Below are positions 24,460 through 35,578 of a DNA stretch of 64,000 bases, in pieces. The notes below the pieces were generated by a model that was given only the letters and a program-made list of their open reading frames with translations, ran no database searches and was not told the DNA's origin. Within the stretch, counting starts at the first letter, position 1. Every line of letters starts with the position of its first letter. This DNA comes from Antedon mediterranea (taxonomy: Eukaryota > Echinodermata > Crinoidea > Comatulida > Antedonidae): positions 26,630,101-26,694,100 of the forward strand of contig NC_092677.1 of the NCBI RefSeq assembly GCF_964355755.1. The letters are read 5' to 3'. Position numbers and translations under genes: made by a program.

Positions 24460-27400
24460 ATGAGTAGCGACCTTTTACCTAATTTCCGGAAACACTATGT
24501 TAGTGACAAAACCCGGCTAAAGCGCTTGAAAAAAGAAGCACAAAAACGAAATTGTAAAGTTATTCTTCATAAAACCAACATTCCAATGAAAAATTCTTGT
24601 GAAAAAGAAGATTTGAAGACTAGAGAAAAGAATTTTAAAGAAAAAGAAGAGAAAGATCAACAGGTTCCCACTGTCACAGACTTGTTACCAACAGAACGGT
24701 CGACCTCACCAGATGAATATGAGTGTTTTCCATGCAAGTCTGATGATACACGTAATATTTTCCAATCTATTAAATCATTTTCTATATTGGATCAAAGTTC
24801 CAAACCCAGTGTGGCTGCAGATACCTTATTTCTTACTGATCTTGGGAAGACTTTATGCGATGCCACAAAGGATGGCGAAGATGAGAATTTTGAGAATAAA
24901 CAAAATGCTCATCAGGTTGAAACAAAAATTAAACAAGAATATACAGATGAACATTCCTTTGAGGAAGAAAATACAAGTAATTGGTGTCCTCTGACACCAA
25001 TGAGTGAATCTGAAAGAGATACAGTGACTTCTAATGCATCGGAAGATGGAAGTATCGATACCAACACAAATGATAATGAAACTAAAATTCCAATAATCAA
25101 GCAGGAACTTTGCAGTGACACGCATGATTGTGGCAACAACAATCTGGTTGTAAACAATACTGGGTCAGTTTCTATCTCTTCTGATTATGACAGCGAAGAG
25201 AATATTATTGAATCTGATACAGAAAAACAAGTTATAATTAAAACTGAAATAATAGAAAATAATCAAGAAGAGTATCAATTACTGAAACAATTTGAAAAAT
25301 TTGTAGCTGATAACGAAAGTAGTTCTTTACATGAATCAAATGAGCTAAATATGGAAATAAGTGACCAAAGTGATCCATCAAAACTCTTGATATCAAACAA
25401 CATTGAGAAAAGTTCCAGCCAGCCAGACACCCTGACCTCAACAGAACATCCAACAGAAGAGGCAAGTAATTGTGAAGAAGAATCAGAAAGTAATAAATTA
25501 AAAATCTCATTGTCAAATACAGATTATAGTAGGACAGTGTCACCAGAAATTTTAGTTGAAAAATCAAATAATCATGAAGTTAGTTTGTCAAACATTTCAT
25601 TATTAGAGGACCCCTTTCAGGAAAGTTCTATTAAGGATGATATGGCAGAACAAACAAGAAATATTGATGCAAAATCCGATGTGCTTGATCCACTATATCG
25701 ATCAAAAAATATTCTTTCACCAATAAGAGATTTGGAATATGACCAAGATATTCCTCTATCAAAATCTGATCATTTCAGTTCCATTCAAAAATTAGTTTCA
25801 GAAATAGTTGATAATATTGTCGTATCTGAAGAAACTGAGGATGAAAATGTATTTGTAAAACCACATAACCTACAAACAAATGTTTTCTCCAAAATTGAAA
25901 ATGTTACAATACCTCTTAAAGAAACACCAGCAGATGTTAATTCAATTTCCAGTACACACAATGTTAGTATTAATGAGAAAGAAAATAATAAGAAAGATCG
26001 TGTAACAAGTAGGGAAAATCCAATATTGACAAATAATAAAACTAGTTCAATCCCAACACCAGAAGAAAAGACAAGAACTCTGGTGGAACCAGTGTCATCA
26101 AATACATTGAAATCTAAGTCAGAAGAACACATGACTTTAGTGGACTTGAGTACGCTACATAAACCTGTTTTAAAGAGACCTAAAAGAGGACGTCCGAAAG
26201 GACGAGGACAAGCTCAGTACATATATGGTCCATATACCATACCAGGTTACCATGGCATGCATAATGTTAATAGCTCAACAAATAACCCTAGTCAACAATT
26301 AGTAAATGTTCCACTAAGGTTGCCATCTAAAGGTGTTATTGGACTGGTTTCGCAAGCAACTTACAGTGAGATACAAAAACATCAGTCTGAACATGTCATA
26401 TTTCCAAATCCTAAACAAAATCAAGTTCTATACAACGGTCAACCTACTGGGCCTGATGGTGGTATCTTTGTGCCGATATATGATTCAAAAGTTTTGGAAT
26501 TGGTTCAGAAAACGATTTCAGACGTTGACAAGAATTCAAAAATGGGACAACCTGTAAAAATTAATGAACAAAATAAGATGATAGAACTACAGCGACCGCC
26601 CCCATCATATCAACCAACTAGAGTGCCGACTATCTCAAATACACATACAAATACACATGCATACCCAGTTCAACAGAAGTCTAGGCCTACAAGAGAACAA
26701 AGTAAAAATATCCAGAAAGATACTTTGCAAATAGGAAGTGAATCCGTGCTAGCATTACCTCGCAATGCTGTGTCAAACATGCCCATACCAATTTCAATCC
26801 CAAAACCCCGGTACTTTCGTAAAGGATCAAATGTGAAACCTGCTCCTTTAACTGTTAGAGAACAGTTGCACGAAAAAATGAAACAGAAGCTATCTAAGAA
26901 GAGTGGAAATACAACACCATCAGTGTCGCCTAACGTTTGTAGCTCCCCATCACCACCACCACCACCACCACCACCAAGATTTCAAGTTGTACCGTTTGCA
27001 ACAAAAAATGGCACACTACCACCAACACTTCTACCTCAAACACAACTGACACGACAAACATCACCAAACAACCATCCACAAATATCGCAACTACTACCAC
27101 CTCCTCTCCAGGCCCAACCAAGACTAGCGCGTCCCCCACAATCGCAACTACCACTTACACTAGCACCACCTCCGTTAACCCGATGTCCGACTATTCCTTC
27201 AAGTGTTCAAGTTCAACTTCAACATTCCAAACCTCTGCAAACTACAACTTCTCAAACATTCCCAGACTACAGACCATTCACAACAGTTCCTCCTATGAAG
27301 TATGGCGACTCAGCTGTTACTGCACCTCACTACTATTCTCAGTCTAATACTCAACATATGTTCAATCATCCTCCACCTGTGGCTATCCACTCGACAACTG

Positions 27401-28695
27401 CCTTGCATTATTCTGTAAACTCTTCTGTATCTGTTCCATCTGGTGGGTCTTTTACAAATTCAGTTCCTAGTGGCAACTTAGGCCTATACACTCCAATGAA
27501 TCTAACTAATCAAATGCCACAAACACAGCATTTCAAAGGAACAAATCTTTTCCGTGGTGGTAATCAACCTGTTACGAGGTTTTTGAAAGAATTTGCTATT
27601 CCACCTCCATATGCTGCATTGGACTTAAGTATGCCGACAAGAAAATCTGAGAAAACTCCTTCTGAACCAGAGCCAGAACCTGTTCCATTGGACCTAAGCA
27701 AAAAATCCGTCAGTACTGCTGATATTAACTGCAAACCACTAGATTTAAGTCAAAAGAAAACAAATCGGTCCTCAGAAATACAGAGATCGTTTGTTGATGA
27801 AGTTATTTCCAAACAAGAAAATCCTTTATCTACCATATTGCTGCAGAGTAGTGTCAAACAACTATCGACGCATAATATTCTTGATCAAAATCTTTCTGTT
27901 CTGGCAGCCGCTGCTGAAATGCTAGAAGCTAGTAACATAAGCAGTGATGCAACTTCTTCATCACCGCCTAATCCGAAAATGGAAAAACTTAAAGTGAAGT
28001 TTAATTCCAAAAGAAAGTTATGGCATTTGGTACCAGGTAAAAATACTCTGAAACAGATTGGTAAAAAGTCGAAAAGAGGAAGACCTCCACTCAAAAAAAA
28101 AGCTAAGGAAGTCAGTACCGGAAACACTCACAGTTGTCAATTCTGTGATTTCACCGATTCTCAAAAAAGCGAAGTTCGCTTACATATCAAATCCGTTCAC
28201 TTTTCTAAGTTTACAAAAGATCCTAAAACAAACAAACTTCACAAAGCTACAAATTCAGTAAATAAAGAAAAGGTTAATACTACTAATAATAACCAGGTTC
28301 CATTACCAGGCAAGCAGTTTGGGAAAGATTCGTTTCTTTGTAAACACTGCGACTTCAAAGCAAAAGCTAGGTATCTTTTGCAACGACACGTTATGAAATG
28401 GCACCCTAATAATACTTCTTACATGTGCCATTCAAAGGACTGCGCACAAATGTTCCAGACGATTGAACTCTTGCGGCAACATCAACTAATGCACAAGAAA
28501 AATCAGAAGTACGTCTGCAAGATCTGTGGCGCCAGTTACCATTATATGAATGGACTGCGCGCGCACGATGCACGACACCACGCCTCCCTCGCCTATCCGT
28601 GTTCTAGTTGCGGGCTAAAGTTTAAATCACAAGGAATGTTACAGCGACATCAAATACAAAAGAATCATTTTAATAATGTTGCTAATAGCTCTTGA
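24460..28695 (+). CDS. Large C2H2 zinc-finger protein with AT-hooks and CtBP-type motifs
   Basis: An uninterrupted frame of 1411 codons, with the coding region in one exon. Residues 1-550 are acidic, Ser-rich and probably disordered. SUMO-type [I/V]KxE sites lie near residues 157 (IKQE), 212 (IKQE) and 260 (IKTE). An AT-hook, KRPKRGRPKGRG, is near residue 568, and a second, KRGRPPLKKK, near 1203. A Pro/Gln-rich stretch with a run of eight Pro spans about 810-1000. Three DLS motifs (AALDLS, VPLDLS, KPLDLS; about 1045-1095) resemble CtBP-binding PxDLS. Five C2H2 fingers lie at about 1225-1250, 1292-1315, 1321-1346, 1351-1373 and 1379-1402. This suggests a nuclear DNA-binding repressor. The ATG at 24460 is the first in frame after a splice acceptor. 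I do not recognise the orthologue. Confidence 0.9.
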   Translation: MSSDLLPNFRKHYVSDKTRLKRLKKEAQKRNCKVILHKTNIPMKNSCEKEDLKTREKNFKEKEEKDQQVPTVTDLLPTERSTSPDEYECFPCKSDDTRNIFQSIKSFSILDQSSKPSVAADTLFLTDLGKTLCDATKDGEDENFENKQNAHQVETKIKQEYTDEHSFEEENTSNWCPLTPMSESERDTVTSNASEDGSIDTNTNDNETKIPIIKQELCSDTHDCGNNNLVVNNTGSVSISSDYDSEENIIESDTEKQVIIKTEIIENNQEEYQLLKQFEKFVADNESSSLHESNELNMEISDQSDPSKLLISNNIEKSSSQPDTLTSTEHPTEEASNCEEESESNKLKISLSNTDYSRTVSPEILVEKSNNHEVSLSNISLLEDPFQESSIKDDMAEQTRNIDAKSDVLDPLYRSKNILSPIRDLEYDQDIPLSKSDHFSSIQKLVSEIVDNIVVSEETEDENVFVKPHNLQTNVFSKIENVTIPLKETPADVNSISSTHNVSINEKENNKKDRVTSRENPILTNNKTSSIPTPEEKTRTLVEPVSSNTLKSKSEEHMTLVDLSTLHKPVLKRPKRGRPKGRGQAQYIYGPYTIPGYHGMHNVNSSTNNPSQQLVNVPLRLPSKGVIGLVSQATYSEIQKHQSEHVIFPNPKQNQVLYNGQPTGPDGGIFVPIYDSKVLELVQKTISDVDKNSKMGQPVKINEQNKMIELQRPPPSYQPTRVPTISNTHTNTHAYPVQQKSRPTREQSKNIQKDTLQIGSESVLALPRNAVSNMPIPISIPKPRYFRKGSNVKPAPLTVREQLHEKMKQKLSKKSGNTTPSVSPNVCSSPSPPPPPPPPRFQVVPFATKNGTLPPTLLPQTQLTRQTSPNNHPQISQLLPPPLQAQPRLARPPQSQLPLTLAPPPLTRCPTIPSSVQVQLQHSKPLQTTTSQTFPDYRPFTTVPPMKYGDSAVTAPHYYSQSNTQHMFNHPPPVAIHSTTALHYSVNSSVSVPSGGSFTNSVPSGNLGLYTPMNLTNQMPQTQHFKGTNLFRGGNQPVTRFLKEFAIPPPYAALDLSMPTRKSEKTPSEPEPEPVPLDLSKKSVSTADINCKPLDLSQKKTNRSSEIQRSFVDEVISKQENPLSTILLQSSVKQLSTHNILDQNLSVLAAAAEMLEASNISSDATSSSPPNPKMEKLKVKFNSKRKLWHLVPGKNTLKQIGKKSKRGRPPLKKKAKEVSTGNTHSCQFCDFTDSQKSEVRLHIKSVHFSKFTKDPKTNKLHKATNSVNKEKVNTTNNNQVPLPGKQFGKDSFLCKHCDFKAKARYLLQRHVMKWHPNNTSYMCHSKDCAQMFQTIELLRQHQLMHKKNQKYVCKICGASYHYMNGLRAHDARHHASLAYPCSSCGLKFKSQGMLQRHQIQKNHFNNVANSS
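26953..26976 (+). repeat. CCA/CAC trinucleotide run coding polyproline
   Basis: Eight consecutive CCA/CCACC-type codons encode a run of eight prolines in the zinc-finger protein. Such runs are prone to length variation. Confidence 0.75.
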
Positions 28696-28846
28696 GAAAT
28701 ATGTACAGTAAACTTAACCAATGCTAAAATAAGTAAATCCACTTTTTTTAACGAGTTTGTGTTCGGTTTGAAGTATCTCTTTAAATTATGTTTGGAATTC
28801 CTGCATGCCTTTTATTTTCCATAACAGTTCATCAGGCATATGTCAA

Positions 28847-28871
28847 ACATGGAGGTATTATACCTCCATGT
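28847..28871. other. Perfect 11-bp stem-loop in the 3' UTR
   Basis: ACATGGAGGTA and its exact inverse TACCTCCATGT enclose a 3-nt loop about 150 bp after the zinc-finger stop codon. It might act on RNA stability or 3' processing; only the structure is seen. Confidence 0.7.
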
Positions 28872-29202
28872 GTCAAACGTTACTAATCGTAATTTCAGAC
28901 GTGACCCTTGATGTTCCCTAAAGTTAAAGAACAACTTGCAAAAGGTTAGGGTAACATTGTGACAAATTACAATCTATGTTTGTTTTTGTTTTTTTCTATT
29001 ACATATACTGTATATGGTTTTCTATAATAATGATTATAGTATTGTGTTATATAATATTTTAATTTATTCAAATATCAAAGTGATTTTAAGGCCAGTATTC
29101 CTTTATATATAAGTATAATAACTTCCATAACGTATTATGGTTGAGTTAGTGAAAGTAAATTGGTGTTTGTGATTCTTTTCTTTTTCAACTTTTTTGTGAG
29201 TC

Positions 29203-29352
29203 GCCTGTTTCCACAAATCGAATTTATTCGCGCGAGTCTAAAGCGTCGGCTTATGATGCGCATCTACTTTTTGGGACACGAAGCATTATTGTGAAGCCAA
29301 TCATCAAAGTTCATAATTCGCGCGAAGATTAATTCGAATAGTGGAAACAGGC
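29203..29352. mobile_element. 150-bp MITE (TIR GCCTGTTTCCAC)
   Basis: Left GCCTGTTTCCACAAATCGAA with TTATTCGCGCGA is inverted at the right as TTCGCGCGAA, ATTCGAATA and GTGGAAACAGGC. CpG-rich arms, no coding capacity. A relative of the left end appears at 41515 (GGCCTGTTTCCACTA). Confidence 0.8.
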
Positions 29353-32300
29353 AGGCTATGTATAAATAAATGTTTGTTTATATTTATCATTTTCTGGTAC
29401 AATAATGGATACTAACTTACTTAAAGCAAGTAGTGTAAACTTCTAAAATTTTACCAGATTTATTTTGATATTGTTGTACTAGAAAAAAGTAAATAACTAG
29501 GCCTATTTATACTTAAGTTGTTTACATTAATAGGCTTATTTGATTTTAAATTACTTACTAGGCCTATAGCTTTGTACAATTATATTTGTAAAACTATAAT
29601 TTTTATAATTAATGACATCGTCATAGTTTGTACGGGCTTACTACAGTAGTACTATCAGTTAGTTTTATAAAAGTAAAGGTGATAGTTTACTCATTGTATT
29701 AAATATGTAAATGTTTTTGTAATTTCTTTTTATTTCTGTTATTATCGAAGCCTATGAAGCTTTGGTTTTGGTTGAAGATGAGTAGGTATATAGCAAGCAA
29801 ACCTATAAACTTTTAAAACACTATTGTGAACAAATGGAGCGACTAGTAGCCTATTGGCCTGATTTGTAATGGTAGTAGGCATATGTCTGCTGTTGCTGTT
29901 ACCAACTTTTTTAGTTCGATTTGTGTATAACTCTTTATGGAGAAAAGACAAGAAGAGAAAATAGTCTTTAAAAAACAAATCTATCTGTACGAGGGACGAG
30001 AAATTTTAAATTTTTTGGGTAAGTACCGTACTGTTTTCCATTTTCTGTGTCCAGGTGGTAGGATATCATTTGAATACAGAATTTTCGGAATAGGTAACGT
30101 GATCACACCACCGGTGGCGCGGATTGCTGCAAACGCGTGTTTGGTTAGACTTAATTTCAGTTGAGCTAAGCACTACTACTAGATCACATATAAAGCTTAG
30201 CCTAATTTGTGGTTGTTTTGCATTTTGAAATGTAAGTAATGTTATATTTTTCAAATTATTAAATAAGAATAGATTTGACTTTTAAATCAAATAGCAATAG
30301 ACAGCCGTTTGATATGTGTCTACAAATGTAAAAGTTTGTAGGTCTAAATAATCCAATATATCTCATTGGAGATGAATAAAACATGGCATATATACTGTAT
30401 TTTTTATTTCCAATTTTACTTTATAGACTCTTTTTGTGGTGAGGACCTCTTACTTTTCACTCTGCATTTTGTAGCAACATTTAGCATTTTAGTGTTTCTA
30501 CACACGGGGATATCATAATTTGACTACCATTTTCATGTTGTACATATATTTTAGCAGAAGGTTTCATGTTAAGAGGGATCAGTTGGTATTCGATAAAACA
30601 TACCGGTAACTATGCACTCGAACTTTGATCAAACGTTACACAATGATTATTATTATTATTAGGTCTAGGCCTACTGATTTGCATATCATGCGTTCAACGT
30701 CAACAAATGTTATGACGTCACGTTCATATTGAATATCCGGGTTTTTCATTTATGGTGATTTCAACATTTAACCTGCAATAATATCATTGAGGCTAATATT
30801 ATGGAAATATATATACGCCTACACTATATTCTGTACCCTTAGGCGACCATTGTTATATTTTGTCATAAGTATTTAATTGATACATAGAATTACTTTATCG
30901 TGTTTGCAATTTACAAACTTGAGATTGTTCTTTAGGCAAAAATTGTATTTGTATAACTTAAATAAGAATCAATCAATAATAATAAGATTTTCTAAAGATT
31001 TGTTATGATATGCCCAGTTGGCTATCTGCCAAAGACTGCCGATAATTCATCAGCATGACAATGAACTACAGTACTTCTGAATTATGTAGGCCATAATTTG
31101 TAATCTTCGTGAAGAGAGCTAGAGCTCGAGCTCAGATTGTGCATCAAGAAGGCTACTCTCTGTCTATGACTCTATTATCATGGAGTCGAGTTAGCTTCAT
31201 GGAGAGTTGGGGACATGTAGAGTTGGAGTCACAAAGCGTCTAGGATTTCCCTGAAGTTTTCCTTGATCAGCTCTAGGATTTTTAGAGCCTTATTTTCCTA
31301 GCCTATTTCCCACTTTTATGCAAATCATAATTTCGAAACTTTGAAATCGCTGGAATTTACCGCTCCTATTATTATGACCAATACATATTTAGGAATCGGC
31401 AGAATAAAGCAAGAATCATGATAAATTAGATAGGAATTATACTTTGAAGTGTTACGGTTCACGTGAGATGGTTTAGGTCTATATAGACCCACAGTTTATT
31501 TTATTACAGGACTTATCCACATTTAAATAAAAAAGGAAAACAGTAATTCTTGTTTTTACTGTGTATCCGCAAATTAAATCATTTAGGATGTATTGTGACA
31601 AAAGAATTTGCCGGGTTTGCGGTCAGACGGTAAAACCACCACCATAGTAAATTTCATGCAATTTCATTGTTGTTCAGAGGTTGTCCAAGATTTAGACTAC
31701 CGTAGGAAGGTTCTTTTCTGTTGAAACCTCCGATTTTAAAGTTTGGAATATTGTTATTTTTTATGTTAAAGATAAATAACATTTTGCTGTATCTGAACCC
31801 CATGTATGCAAACGACAACGATGGCGGAAACAACTAGTTTCCAATTCGCACGCACCAACATGTTTCTATTTCGTTTCAACGCCTCTAATTGTTCCGTTGT
31901 GCCAAGTTTAGCATAAAATATTACGAAAAAAGATGAAATCATTTAATTACAGGTCTATACCTATACCTAACCATGCTTAAACACGGTGGTGTTTTTTTTT
32001 GTTATACTTTGCTTGTAAGTTGGGTCATCTATTGTGTATGAATTTAATAATCGTCACGTTAAGATTGCTATTTGTTATGGGTCAAGGCTATAGCATGTGA
32101 GAAATTTAATCCTGAAGATAAACATGTTGTAAGAGCCAGGTATAAAGGTTATCGTCAGTGACTTATAAGTTGAATCCATGCGTCTTCAGTGGCTACCGCT
32201 ACCGGCTAGGTGGATCGGGCCCTAGCCCAGGTGATAATTCTTGTAGGCCTACTTCGTTTATTGCTGAGTAGTGGGTGTGGTAGAATTTGTCAGTCATAAA

Positions 32301-32561
32301 TCATTTTTATCCACCACTGTCTATTAATATTAGGCCTATCACCTTCCTTTTTAAGCAATTATTTAATTTTTAAATTATTAAATTGAAGATTTTTTTTAAA
32401 CTACAACCAAGGTTGTTGATTCTTCAAATTGAAATAAACTTTATTTGTCAAATATTTCAGATAATTGAAATCGAAAACTGCATACCCAATATTTCACACG
32501 CAAAAAATATTATTAATTCTACTCATTTGCTTCCCGCACACACCTGTAATTTGGTAAAATA

Positions 32562-32725
32562 GAGGAACATTTTATAAATGCTGATGTTAATGAAAAAACT
32601 ACTATAGTTTTAGGGGGAGATATTAACTTGGATCCTAGTAAAGCTGTCTTGACAGCATTTGACAAATACTGTAAGAATTTTCTTAAAGTTGCCTGGAAAA
32701 AAAGATCCGAGTTAAAAAAGAGCTA
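32562..32725 (+). pseudogene. LINE endonuclease fragment
   Basis: A reading frame from about 32562 contains TTIVLGGDINLDPSKAV. This resembles the GDFN/GDIN strand of the apurinic-type endonuclease domain in non-LTR retrotransposons. It then reaches KKRSELKKS and a stop, which looks like the end of a retrotransposon ORF joined by internal deletion. Only about 50 codons survive. Family is not resolved. Confidence 0.5.
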
Positions 32726-33233
32726 ATTTGCATTGTTGCTTTATAATTTTGTTTATTAATTTTCACTGTATTGTATTTAATGTTGCAGAGAAAGACTGGT
32801 GTACATCTCTGTAAATCTTTTTAAATTACTATTTGTGTTTACTGTATTCGTTGATCTTAAAGTTTATTTTCATACTTTAATTTGTTAATTAACTATTGTA
32901 TAATTCATTTCCTTTTCTTTTTCTTTAAACTTATGAACGCACCGTCATAAAACGCGTGCCGCTGTTCTAAAAGCGTCTGTTCAAATAAAGTTATTATAGA
33001 GGGCTCACTTCTCATAATTACAGATGCACCAAAGTGTGTCTATTTTAATTAGATTGTGTAAAGAAGTTGATACCGTTTTTAAAGGACCAATTTTAGCAGC
33101 CACAAATAACAATGATATATTTCTAAACAATATATATATGTATATATAAAATAACAAACTATTTTTAAATTTTGCATTATTTAACTTTATAACAATATAG
33201 ATAACAACAGTGGTACTCATAACACTCCACCGA

Positions 33234-35578
33234 TCATGAATCAGGAAAATAGTCCTTTGTTTCGAAGATTTCTGGTTGACAATATTTCTTGACAACTGTG
33301 GTCTTGGGTACGGAAGATTTCTATACGCAGAAAAAAAACCAATTAATGTAATATTAAGTTCATTTAATCTACTAATTTTGAGGTTCATAACATACCATGT
33401 CTTTTTTTTTAATAATCCAGAATAAATAAATAAATATCATGTATCAAAAAGATTTTAAACGTATACCTGCGCAAATAGAGGAATTGAATTAAAGAACCCT
33501 TTGAGAGACTTCATGCCACCAAGGTCTTTCTCCGCCTGTATCACTTGTTCTTCCATTGTACAAACGTTGTCTTTCACCATGCTTACAAATGCCTTGGGGA
33601 AAAAACAAATTAGTTCAGCAACATCCAAAGACTTAAAGGTGGGCTCCGGGAATAAAATTTCTAACCTTTTACTTGTAATATTGTCTTATGAAAGGTGGAA
33701 ATTGTAATTGGAATTGCCAATGCAAGAATGAGGCCGTAAAACTATCAGGATTGTAACGCCCGTATTCTTAAACCGGACTTTAGTCGTAGTTCGAGCTAAA
33801 ACTAAAAAAATGACGTCATTTTAATTCATAAACCGAACTTCAACTAAATCACCGACTAAATCAGGCCAACCTCGACTAAATCGAGACGGATTTTGATCGA
33901 TTTTTTTAGTCCTGGAGGGGTCAGGCTAAATGGTCGACTAAATGGTTTTTAAACGATGTTTATAAAAAACGTAACAGTCATTGAGTTGTTATATTGGCCA
34001 GATATTGAAGAATGAAATATCTATATTTATATTAGCTTAATTAAATATACATTGGTATAAGTTATAATAATGAAAATCATCTTTATTTACAACCGTATAC
34101 AAACTACATTATTTTCTTCGCGCAAGTCCGACTTGAACTACGTCACGCCATAGCGACAATGGGAGATGCGGCAATTCACCACGCGATGGAATGTTTAGGG
34201 GGCCTAGCGCTTTCTTGTCACGCTAGGAAGTGCGTGGTTCGTCGCGATCATACTTTGTTGGAGGCCTAGAAAATATGAAAGTTACCGTACCGCCATGGTT
34301 CCTAAATATATTTTGAAGATTTTGTTTGTTGTTAATCAAAAGTACTTCACTGTTAAATTAATACTGATCTTGTTCTAATAATTAACGATTACAATTATTT
34401 TTCATGTATATAGTCCTGATGCGTAAAAAGTTTTGTAAGAAAATGGAAAGTGATATCAATGCGCAAAATTTCGTCTGCTCCTCAAATACTCTCTTGTCAT
34501 TGGCCAATGTTTAGCCTTTGTTACCCAGACGTGTGCAACTCGACTAAAAGCTCGACTTCATTAAGTCGAACTGCAAACTTCGACTACTTCGTTTTTTAAT
34601 CAAATTTGAAGTAATAGCTCGAACTACGACTTTTTCAAGTCGAACTTTGAACTACGACTAAAGTCCGGTTTAAGAATACGGGCGTAATTGTTTGTAACTA
34701 CAGTGGAATAGTATTTTCAATGTACTTTTAGTATAAATTCATTTTTTTTTTTAATTTAAGTTTATTTATTTCATAAAACCTCCAGAAGGAGAAGCAGTCT
34801 TGTACAACATATAAAATCAATGTAAAATATAACCATATTTAAAATGGCAATAATAAAGTACAAATGACATCGGAGTAGGGACCAATTACCAAACTCTCCT
34901 AAAAAATAAATAAATTACTTACTTCTAATTGGTCTATTTGTTGAAATACTTCTTTAATTTGGTTCATTTTTGTCGTTATTTCTGGAAGACAGTGATTGAG
35001 TGAAATAGAAGACTCTGAACGAATCTGAAATAATAATCAAAAGATAATAAATAGCGAGATAAATCAAGGGAAAAAATTCGAAAAAATATATAATAAATAA
35101 GAAATATTTGTGCAATATTGATCATTTTTTGGGAAGTTGGAGAAACAAGAAAAGCTTACAATATCAACAACTGCACAAAACTCATCAAGTTTAGTAAGCA
35201 TTTCTTCAATTTTTTCTTCTACTTGTTGCTTCTGTAAAAAGAAATTTGATTAATATTAGAATATTGTACTTGTAGGCCCTCTATTTTAATAATAAGAGAA
35301 TAAAACTGGGTGTTGGTTAACTCTGTACTTACAAATTCCATGCCATAGGCTCTAATACTAATAATATAATTGAAATAGATGGAACAACTCCACCAGTTTC
35401 CATTCTTCAAGAGTTGCAAATAAATTTATAAGTTCAGAAAATAAAATTCACTTGCATCTTTTGTAGAATCAGTTATAAAGTATTGTGAGTAATCCAGAGC
35501 AGTTTCTTCAACAATCTCGTCTGTTGTTAGTACTACACCTTCTCTTTCCGCCTCTTTTACTTCAGAAACTGATGCCAT
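33234..35578 (-). CDS. BLOC1S4: Biogenesis of lysosome-related organelles complex 1 subunit 4 (cappuccino)
   Basis: A subunit of BLOC-1, which sorts cargo to lysosome-related organelles. Six minus-strand exons in reading order: 35578-35456, 35404-35333, 35231-35160, 35024-34923, 33592-33467 and 33320-33234. All junctions are phase 0, giving 193 residues against 217 in the human protein. Family matches are MLTKLDEFCAVVDI, then QIDQLEAFVSMVKDNV with CTMEEQVIQAEKDLG (the coiled-coil core), and the C-terminal KDYFP motif. The start ATG at 35578 follows a possible 5'-UTR acceptor at about 35597. The first intron appears to use a GC donor (GAT|GCAAGT), because the nearby GT would break the frame. 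Exon 35404-35333 fits by phase but has weak similarity and is the least certain part. Confidence 0.88.
33757..34684. mobile_element. 928-bp Harbinger-like non-autonomous transposon
   Basis: Ends are inverted copies for about 36 bp, starting CGCCCGTATTCTTAAACCGG, flanked by TAA on both sides (33754-33756, 34685-34687). A 3-bp TAA duplication suits PIF/Harbinger. GTCGTAGTTCGA-type motifs recur inside both arms. No transposase frame is visible. It lies in the 33593-34922 intron of BLOC1S4. Confidence 0.8.
34735..34860 (-). mobile_element. Possible reversed retroelement 3' end
   Basis: A T-run at about 34742-34754 followed by TTTATTTATTTCATAAAACC reads, on the minus strand, like a retroelement 3' end with an A-rich tail. 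It lies in a BLOC1S4 intron. No coding remains. Confidence 0.3.

Larger units (their letters stand above)
28696..33233. other. Intergenic region between the zinc-finger gene and BLOC1S4
   Basis: It begins with the 3' UTR of the plus-strand zinc-finger gene. It holds a small stem-loop (28847-28871), a MITE (29203-29352) and a LINE fragment (about 32562-32725). The short open frames at 29742-30254 showed no coding features I could support. Confidence 0.6.

Noticed and set aside
24713-28261. Several short frames in other phases and on the minus strand
   Set aside because: All overlap the 1411-codon zinc-finger frame and show no independent coding features.
29742-30254. Short frames on both strands between the zinc-finger gene and BLOC1S4
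   Set aside because: A donor-like GTAAGTAC is present, but no plausible partner exon, homology or CpG promoter supports a gene.
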